The notes below the pieces were generated by a model, which saw nothing but the letters and a program-made list of their open reading frames with translations, was not told the origin of the DNA and made no database searches. A DNA stretch of 11,237 bases from an uncultured Erysipelotrichaceae bacterium (GTDB taxonomy: Bacteria > Bacillota_I > Bacilli_A > RF39 > UBA660). Position numbers and translations under genes: made by a program. This document shows positions 6,921 through 11,237 of this stretch, piece after piece (within the stretch, counting starts at the first letter, position 1; each line of letters begins with the position of its first letter). Location: assembly GCA_902783215.1 (NCBI GenBank), contig CACZQD010000019.1, positions 1 through 11,237 of the forward strand, written 5' to 3'.

Positions 6921-7286
6921 ATGGCACGTATTAAAGGTGTAGATATACCTAATAATAAAAGAATTGAAATTTCACTTACTTATATTTATGGTATTGGTAG
7001 AAGCTTATCAAATACTATTTTAAAAGATGCAAAGATTGACAAAAACAAGAAAGCAGGAGAATTATCTAACGATGAATTAAATGCTATTCGTGACGAAGTA
7101 AATAAATATACTGTAGAAGGTGATTTACGTCGTGAAGTTAATATGAACATCAAAACAAAAATGGAAATTAATACTTATGAAGGAACTCGTCATAAAAAAG
7201 GATTACCTGTAAGAGGTCAAAGAACAAATAGAAATGCTAGAACTCGTAAAGGTAGAGGAAAAGTAGTTGCTAATAAGAAAAAATAG
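6921..7286 (+). CDS. rpsM: 30S ribosomal protein S13 (uS13)
   Basis: This 121-residue protein opens MARIKGVDIPNNKRIEISLTYIYGIG, which contains the helix-hairpin-helix of S13, and ends with the basic GTRHKKGLPVRGQRTNRNARTRKG block (residues about 89-112) that reaches towards the P-site tRNA. S13 forms bridges between the 30S head and the large subunit. The ribosome-binding site AGGAGGTGA at 6909-6917 is a full match to the anti-Shine-Dalgarno. It opens the alpha-operon part of the cluster, but no separate promoter is visible before it. Confidence 0.97.
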   Translation: MARIKGVDIPNNKRIEISLTYIYGIGRSLSNTILKDAKIDKNKKAGELSNDELNAIRDEVNKYTVEGDLRREVNMNIKTKMEINTYEGTRHKKGLPVRGQRTNRNARTRKGRGKVVANKKK

Positions 7287-7305
7287 TTGTTAAAGGAGGT
7301 TAATC

Positions 7306-7689
7306 ATGGCTTATAAGGCAAGAAAAAGAAAAGTAAAGAAAACTGTCCCAGAAGGAAGAGCCTATATTCATTCAACATTTAATAATACAATTGTAACAAT
7401 TACAGATAAAGATGGAAATGCAATTAGTTGGGCTTCAGCTGGAACATTAGGTTTCAAAGGAAGTAAAAAATCAACTCCATATGCAGCTGGTATGTCAGCA
7501 GAAGCTACAGGAAAAGCAGCTTACGATATGGGTATGAGAAAAGTTGAAGTATATGTTAAAGGTTTAGGATCAGGAAGAGAAACAGCTATTCGTTCACTTC
7601 AAACTGCAGGATTAGAAATTACATCAATTACTGATGTTACACCAATACCACATAATGGATGTCGTCCACCAAAGCGTCCACGTGGATAA
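7306..7689 (+). CDS. rpsK: 30S ribosomal protein S11 (uS11)
   Basis: This 127-residue protein carries the S11 blocks AYIHSTFNNTIVTITDKDGN (residues about 19-38), SWASAGTLGFKGSKKSTPYAA and the ending DVTPIPHNGCRPPKRPRG. S11 lies on the 30S platform by the mRNA exit and the E site. AAAGGAGGT (7292-7300) precedes the ATG by five bases. Its end overlaps an open frame that would lengthen rpoA, but that extension is not real. Confidence 0.97.
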   Translation: MAYKARKRKVKKTVPEGRAYIHSTFNNTIVTITDKDGNAISWASAGTLGFKGSKKSTPYAAGMSAEATGKAAYDMGMRKVEVYVKGLGSGRETAIRSLQTAGLEITSITDVTPIPHNGCRPPKRPRG

Positions 7690-7708
7690 TCTAAAAAGGA
7701 GTGATAAA

Positions 7709-8659
7709 ATGTTAAATTTTGAAAAACCAGTTTATAAAATAACAGATTATATTGAAAATAAAAATTATGGAAAATTTGAATTAGAACCTTTAGAAAGAGG
7801 ATTTGGGACAACATTAGGAAATGCTTTAAGAAGAATTATGTTATCAAGTATGCCAGGAAGTGCAATTGTTGCATTTAAAATGGATGGTGTACTACATGAA
7901 TTTCAAACAGTAGATGGAATTATTGAAGATGTTACAACAATCGTTTTAAATTTAAAGAATGTAGTAATAAGAAATAATTCAGAAGAAATAAAAACATTAA
8001 AATTATTTGCTGATAAAGAAGGAACTGTTACAGCTGGAGATATTGAAAAAGATCCAGATATTGAAATAATTAATCCAGATCAAGTTATTGCTACTTTAGC
8101 TAAAGGTGGTAAATTAGATATGGAATTAGTAGTAGCTAATGGTCGTGGATACGTTCCATCTAACCAAAATAAAAAATTTATAGAAGAACAAGCTGTTGGA
8201 TTTATTCCAATTGATGCAATTTATTCTCCAATTGAGAGAGTAAGTTATGAAGTAGATAGTGCTCGTGTTGGACAAGATGCTAACTACGATAAATTAATTA
8301 TGGAAGTTTTCACTAAGGGATCATTAAGACCAGAAGAAGCTATGGCACTTGCTGCTCGCATTATGATTGAGCACTTAAATATTGTAACAAATTTAAGTGA
8401 AATAGCAGACATAACTGGTATTATGAATGCTAAGAAAGAAGACACAAAACTTAAAAAACTAGAAACTTCAATTGATGATTTAGATTTCTCAGTAAGAGCT
8501 TATAATTGCTTAAAAAGAGCTGGAATTAATAGTTTAGGAGACTTAACAGCTAAATCAGAAGTTGAAATGATGAAAATACGTAATTTAGGTAAAAAATCTT
8601 TAAAAGAAGTTATGGATAAAGTTAAAGATATGGGACTTAAATTCCGTGAAGATGACTAA
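7709..8659 (+). CDS. rpoA: DNA-directed RNA polymerase subunit alpha
   Basis: This 316-residue protein is the assembly platform of RNA polymerase. The N-terminal dimerisation domain shows LERGFGTTLGNALRRIMLSS (residues about 29-48), while the C-terminal domain (from about residue 250) shows LDFSVRAYNCLKRAGI and the helix-hairpin-helix RNLGKKSLKEV, which bind UP elements and activators. The ATG at 7709 follows AAGGAG at 7696-7701; an in-frame ATG at 7634 lies inside rpsK and would add 25 residues unlike alpha. The length matches the Bacillus protein (about 314). It ends in TAA with an adjoining in-frame TAG, and rplQ follows after 17 bases. Confidence 0.97.
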   Translation: MLNFEKPVYKITDYIENKNYGKFELEPLERGFGTTLGNALRRIMLSSMPGSAIVAFKMDGVLHEFQTVDGIIEDVTTIVLNLKNVVIRNNSEEIKTLKLFADKEGTVTAGDIEKDPDIEIINPDQVIATLAKGGKLDMELVVANGRGYVPSNQNKKFIEEQAVGFIPIDAIYSPIERVSYEVDSARVGQDANYDKLIMEVFTKGSLRPEEAMALAARIMIEHLNIVTNLSEIADITGIMNAKKEDTKLKKLETSIDDLDFSVRAYNCLKRAGINSLGDLTAKSEVEMMKIRNLGKKSLKEVMDKVKDMGLKFREDD

Positions 8660-8676
8660 TAGTTAGGAGGTATAGT

Positions 8677-9033
8677 ATGGCTTATAGAAAATTAGGACGT
8701 ACAAATAAACATAGAAGAAGTATGCTTGCTAATTTAACAAAAGCACTTATTGTAAATGAAAAAATTGAAACAACAGAAACAAGAGCAAAAGAAGTACGCA
8801 AATTTGTTGATAAAATTATTTCATATGGTAAAGATGGATCTTTAGTAGCTCGTAGAAAAGCTTTAGCCTTTTTACAAAATGATAAGGTAGTTGTTAAAAA
8901 AGTATTTGATGAATTAGCTCCTAGATATGCTAATCGTAATGGTGGATATACTAGAATTTTAAAACTTGCAGAACGCCGTGGTGATGATGCATTAATGGTA
9001 GTAATTGAATTAGTAGAGGAAGATGCAAAATAA
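8677..9033 (+). CDS. rplQ: 50S ribosomal protein L17 (bL17)
   Basis: This 118-residue protein begins MAYRKLGRTNKHRRSMLANL, the characteristic L17 start, and ends with the RYANRNGGYTRILKLAERRGDDALMVVIELV block. L17 lies near the exit tunnel of the 50S subunit. AGGAGG at 8665-8670 is six bases from the ATG. It is the last gene of the ribosomal cluster, and its stop codon lies in the loop of the terminator hairpin, so there is essentially no untranslated tail. In Bacillus the ecfA/ecfT transporter genes and truA come next; here they do not. Confidence 0.97.
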   Translation: MAYRKLGRTNKHRRSMLANLTKALIVNEKIETTETRAKEVRKFVDKIISYGKDGSLVARRKALAFLQNDKVVVKKVFDELAPRYANRNGGYTRILKLAERRGDDALMVVIELVEEDAK

Positions 9034-9044
9034 GCATCTTTTTT
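9020..9044 (+). terminator. Rho-independent terminator of the spc/alpha cluster
   Basis: AAGATGC (9020-9026) pairs with GCATCTT (9034-9040) around the loop AAAATAA, and a run of six T residues covers 9039-9044. The rplQ stop codon occupies the last three loop bases. A second pairing is possible: ATGCAAAA (9023-9030) with TTTTGCAT (9041-9048), but that form has no T-run after it. The stem is short and moderately GC-rich, so termination may be partial. Confidence 0.75.
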
Positions 9045-9064
9045 GCATAAATGTTGCGACATTA

Positions 9065-9093
9065 TTGAAATTTAAATAATAATATGATAATAT
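9065..9093 (+). promoter_or_regulatory. Possible sigma-A promoter for the two-component genes
   Basis: TTGAAA (9065-9070) is a five-of-six match to the -35 box; 17 bases later TAATAT (9088-9093) is a four-of-six -10 box. It lies between the rplQ terminator and the regulator gene, where a promoter is expected. The region is so AT-rich that chance matches are common; an ATAATAT/ATATTAT dyad at 9079-9096 overlaps the -10. Confidence 0.4.
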
Positions 9094-9095
9094 TA

Positions 9096-9124
9096 TGAGG
9101 GTAACAAATAGTTAGTGAGGGTGA
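9096..9124 (+). repeat. Short direct repeat upstream of the regulator gene
   Basis: TGAGGGTAA (9096-9104) and TGAGGGTGA (9116-9124) differ at one base and are 20 bases apart. The second copy acts as the ribosome-binding site of the regulator gene. The first has no gene start behind it. LytTR regulators bind direct repeats about two helical turns apart, so an autoregulatory role is conceivable, but these copies do not clearly match the known AgrA/ComE site. Confidence 0.35.
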
Positions 9125-9127
9125 TAT

Positions 9128-9832
9128 ATGTTTAATGTTATAATTTGTGATGATGAAATAAATACGTTAAAAAGAATAATAAAAATTATCGATAAATATA
9201 TGAAAAGGAATCATATTGAATATAAGAAATACATATTTAATGATTATAATGAATCATTTATGAATATAGTAAAGTCTTCACTTCCTTTTAAGATTTACAT
9301 TTTAGATATCGAAACTCCATCAAGATCAGGTATAGATATTGCAAGAGAGATTAGACAAAAAGATCTAGATAGTGTTATTATCTTTTTAACTGGACATGAA
9401 GAATTAGGAGGTATAGTCCTAAAAAATGACTTAATGTTCTTATCATTTATAAATAAATTTGACAATTGCGAAGAAAGACTAACTGAGGCATTAAGAAAAT
9501 CATTTGACTTACTTCATAAAAAACAAGTAATTAAAATAGAAGATGGTTTAAATACTTATATCATAAATTTAAATGATATATTATATCTATCTAAAGATAG
9601 TTACGAAAGAAAGACAATCATTCAAACAGATTATACTGATTTTAAGGTAAGCAAATCATTATCTAAGATATTTAAGATGTTAGATGATAGATTTGAACAA
9701 ACACATAGATCGTGTATAGTTAATATGTCTAGAGTAATTAGAATTGATAAAGCAAATAAGATTATATATTTTGATGATAATAGTTCAACAGATTTATTAT
9801 CAGATAAGTATAAGAAGGAGTTGGGTGTATGA
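9128..9832 (+). CDS. LytTR-family response regulator (AgrA/ComE-like)
   Basis: This 234-residue protein has a receiver domain (about 1-125) and a LytTR DNA-binding domain (about 135-232). In the receiver, Asp8 and Asp9 form the acidic pocket, Asp60 (YILDIETPSRSG) is the likely phosphate acceptor, and Thr88 and Lys109 are the usual signalling residues. The LytTR part shows NDILYLSKDSYERKTII and the conserved THRSCIVNMSRV. Such regulators are phosphorylated by a partner membrane kinase and activate genes for quorum sensing, bacteriocins or virulence by binding direct repeats. The start follows GAGGGTGA; the TGA stop overlaps the kinase ATG, so the two are co-translated. Arginine is coded by AGA/AGG without CGT, unlike the ribosomal genes, consistent with low expression or separate origin. 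Confidence 0.9.
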   Translation: MFNVIICDDEINTLKRIIKIIDKYMKRNHIEYKKYIFNDYNESFMNIVKSSLPFKIYILDIETPSRSGIDIAREIRQKDLDSVIIFLTGHEELGGIVLKNDLMFLSFINKFDNCEERLTEALRKSFDLLHKKQVIKIEDGLNTYIINLNDILYLSKDSYERKTIIQTDYTDFKVSKSLSKIFKMLDDRFEQTHRSCIVNMSRVIRIDKANKIIYFDDNSSTDLLSDKYKKELGV

Positions 9833-11130
9833 AATTTTTAATAGGATTTTTAAGTAATTTTGCTTTGATTTTCGGCCAAGTATGTGTATGGTATAGCGCA
9901 ATTAATAGTAAAATTAATATAAAATCAAAAAAATTCTATATTAAGTTATTGTGTTTTGATATATCTATGATGTTAATTCACTATTTTGCATATAGTCATA
10001 TAAAAGGACCATTATTGCTTGTTATTTCAATTGTATTTTGTAAAATATTTACAAATAAATCAATAAAAGAATCTGTAATTTTAGGTTTTATAAGTCAGTT
10101 ATCAATAATAATTATTGAAGCATTGTTATTAGTTACATTAACATTTATTTTTAGCATTAATTTAGAGAATATTGCTACAACAGAATTCATTTCGATATTT
10201 TTCGATATATCTATTTCACTAGTGTTATTTTTATTGTCAAAGATTACAATATATAATAAGTTATATAATTGCATTAGAAATATAACTAAAAATATTAAAG
10301 TTTATAAAATATTCATTTTTCTATTATTTGTTGTATTTGCAATAGGAATATTCTGTTCTACAATATATTTTAAGAGCAATATTACATTAGTAGTGATACT
10401 TAATGTAATCATTTCCATTGTCTATACTGTTATTATATTACTTATTTTTAGATACCAATCAAAGTTAAGTATTATAACTGAGAAATATAGAATAACTCTA
10501 GATAGTTTACAATCTCAAGAACAATTGATTAATGATTATAGAATAATTAATCATGAGAATAAAAATAATTTAAGGACAATAAAAACTATGACAAATAATA
10601 AAAGAATAATAGGTTATATTGATTCATTAATAAAAGAGAAGAGTTATTTAAATACAAAAGTTATTAATGACTCTATAGATTTACCATCAATTGGAATAAG
10701 AGCTATTATATATAATAAGCTTATTGTAATGAACGAAAATAAAATTAAGTATGTATTGAATGTAGATAAAAAGATTGATAAAAGAGATTTAATTAATTTA
10801 TCTGATGATGATATTGTTGATATATGTCAAATTTTAGGTGTTTTTTTAGATAATGCCATAGAAGAAACTATGAAATATAAAAAGGAAAAAATTACTATTA
10901 ATTTATTTAGTGAAAATGATACTATACAAATTAATATAGGTAATATAAATAAACAAAATTTCATGTATAATGAAAACAAAAAAATATCATCATCAAAAAA
11001 TAAAAATAGAGGTCATGGTCTACAACTTGTAAAAAGGATAATTGATAAGAATGAAAAACTTAATAATAAAGTTGTGATTACTAAGGATACAGTAATACAA
11101 CAGTTAATAATCGAAATAAAAAAAGATTGA
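9829..11130 (+). CDS. Membrane GHKL sensor histidine kinase (AgrC/ComD-like)
   Basis: This 433-residue protein has an N-terminal membrane sensor with about six or seven hydrophobic segments between residues 5 and 207, and then a short coiled linker and a cytosolic kinase. His242 in INHENKNNLRTIK is the likely phosphorylated histidine, in the HExxN form of the AgrC-type H box. LDNAIEE (340-346) is the N box and NRGHGLQLVKRII (393-405) the glycine-rich ATP lid. This is the polytopic, peptide-sensing class of kinase. It overlaps its regulator by four bases. No agrB, agrD or other peptide gene is seen in the window, so the signal is unknown. The gene ends 11 bases before the IS element, so it seems complete. 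Composition is very AT-rich, with many ATA codons. Confidence 0.9.
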   Translation: MKFLIGFLSNFALIFGQVCVWYSAINSKINIKSKKFYIKLLCFDISMMLIHYFAYSHIKGPLLLVISIVFCKIFTNKSIKESVILGFISQLSIIIIEALLLVTLTFIFSINLENIATTEFISIFFDISISLVLFLLSKITIYNKLYNCIRNITKNIKVYKIFIFLLFVVFAIGIFCSTIYFKSNITLVVILNVIISIVYTVIILLIFRYQSKLSIITEKYRITLDSLQSQEQLINDYRIINHENKNNLRTIKTMTNNKRIIGYIDSLIKEKSYLNTKVINDSIDLPSIGIRAIIYNKLIVMNENKIKYVLNVDKKIDKRDLINLSDDDIVDICQILGVFLDNAIEETMKYKKEKITINLFSENDTIQINIGNINKQNFMYNENKKISSSKNKNRGHGLQLVKRIIDKNEKLNNKVVITKDTVIQQLIIEIKKD

Positions 11131-11141
11131 TTAAATTAAAA

Positions 11142-11160
11142 TGTACCCATTGTCAAGGAC
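11142..11160. repeat. Right terminal inverted repeat of the IS3-family element
   Basis: Its outer border is set at the TG at 11142, by analogy with IS3-family ends. Read outward on the - strand it contains a perfect TTGACA (11156 to 11151) nine bases from the border. The left repeat, which would confirm the length, is outside the window. Confidence 0.6.
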
Positions 11161-11179
11161 TAAATAAAAAAGAGAGAGT

Positions 11180-11236
11180 TTAGGCAATGGATGCGAAGAG
11201 ATGATTTCTGTATTGCACAGGAGTCATCTTTTTTAA
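11180..11236 (-). CDS. Partial IS3-family transposase OrfB (C-terminal 18 residues)
   Basis: On the - strand, entering from the window edge, the frame reads LKKMTPVQYRNHLFASIA and then TAA (stop at 11182-11180). The pattern K-x-M/L-(T/S)-P-(V)-x-Y-R is the hallmark C-terminus of IS3-family OrfB, just after the DDE integrase catalytic domain. The catalytic residues themselves are outside the window. The stop lies about 20 bases inside the terminal inverted repeat, as usual. Whether the complete element is functional cannot be judged. Confidence 0.8.
   Translation of the reverse strand, partial: LKKMTPVQYRNHLFASIA
11196..11234 (+). terminator. Terminator-like hairpin inside the IS, facing transcripts from the kinase gene
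   Basis: AGATGATTTCTGT (11199-11211) pairs with ACAGGAGTCATCT (11217-11229) in 13 pairs, two of them G-T, around the five-base loop ATTGC; T residues run from 11229 to 11234. On the + strand this is a good intrinsic terminator and could end the two-component mRNA. On the - strand no T-run follows, so transposase transcription would pass. It overlaps orfB codons. Confidence 0.6.
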
Positions 11237-11237
11237 A

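Larger units (their letters stand above)
11142..11237 (-). mobile_element. IS3-family (IS150-like) insertion sequence, right end only
   Basis: On the - strand this segment holds the end of an orfB transposase and then a terminal inverted repeat. The outer end on the + strand reads TGTACCCATTGTCAAGGAC (11142-11160), which starts with the TG expected of IS3-family ends and resembles IS150-group repeats. The rest of the element lies beyond the window. It abuts the kinase gene with 11 bases between; the target-site duplication cannot be checked from one end. Confidence 0.75.

Noticed and set aside
7634..7708. Longer rpoA start inside rpsK
   Set aside because: It adds 25 residues unlike alpha and has no ribosome-binding site; the ATG at 7709 has AAGGAG and gives the family length.
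9095..9115. Tiny leader peptide MRVTNS before the regulator gene, as a possible signal peptide
   Set aside because: Six codons with no ribosome-binding site and no resemblance to AgrD or double-glycine precursors.
11185..11190. CCATTG (11147-11152) and CAATGG (11185-11190) as a separate hairpin
   Set aside because: Only six pairs over a 32-base loop, within the IS end; likely chance.
1..11237. Mollicute genetic code with TGA read as Trp
   Set aside because: TGA ends secY (in an ATGA overlap), map, the regulator and the kinase at the expected lengths, and Trp is encoded by TGG.

Overview
The window is the 3' part of a bacterial spc/alpha ribosomal protein cluster, followed by a two-gene sensory system and the edge of an insertion sequence. 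Base composition is strongly AT-rich, Shine-Dalgarno sequences are strong (AGGAGG, AGGAGGTGA) and TGA works as a stop (the ATGA overlap of secY and adk, the ends of map and of both regulatory genes) while Trp is TGG. With a zinc-type S14, a C+ type L36, no rpmD, and a basic N-terminal extension on S5, this suggests a low-GC Firmicute of the Bacilli/Tenericutes-related kind (for example uncultured gut Bacilli such as RF39-like lineages) that keeps the standard code. The lineage is an inference.

Positions 1 to 9033 hold, all on the + strand and with almost no spacing: the tail of a probable rpsQ, then rplN, rplX, rplE, rpsZ (zinc S14), rpsH, rplF, rplR, rpsE, rplO, secY, adk, map, infA, rpmJ (too short for ordinary ORF calling), rpsM, rpsK, rpoA and rplQ. 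They supply both ribosomal subunits, the SecY translocon channel, adenylate kinase, methionine aminopeptidase, IF-1 and the RNA polymerase alpha subunit. No promoter is obvious inside the run, so it is probably one long transcript, ended by a hairpin at the very end of rplQ. rpmD (L30) is absent from its usual place between rpsE and rplO. The most surprising point here is at the 3' end of rpsE: the conserved S5 C-terminal tail is present in the DNA but in the wrong frame, as if one base were missing near 3417-3419.

Positions 9034 to 9127 are an AT-rich intergenic region with a possible promoter and short repeats. Positions 9128 to 11130 encode an AgrA/ComE-like LytTR response regulator and an AgrC/ComD-like membrane histidine kinase, overlapping by ATGA. 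This is the layout of a peptide quorum-sensing or bacteriocin-control system, but no peptide precursor or processing gene lies in the window.

From about 11142 to the end is the right end of an IS3-family (IS150-like) element. The last 18 codons of its orfB transposase are on the - strand, with the terminal inverted repeat about 11 bases beyond the kinase stop. A hairpin plus T-run inside it could end transcripts arriving from the kinase gene. I see no CRISPR array, tRNA, rRNA or convincing wholly new system; the items most worth checking are the rpsE frame disruption and the peptide-less agr-like pair beside the IS.
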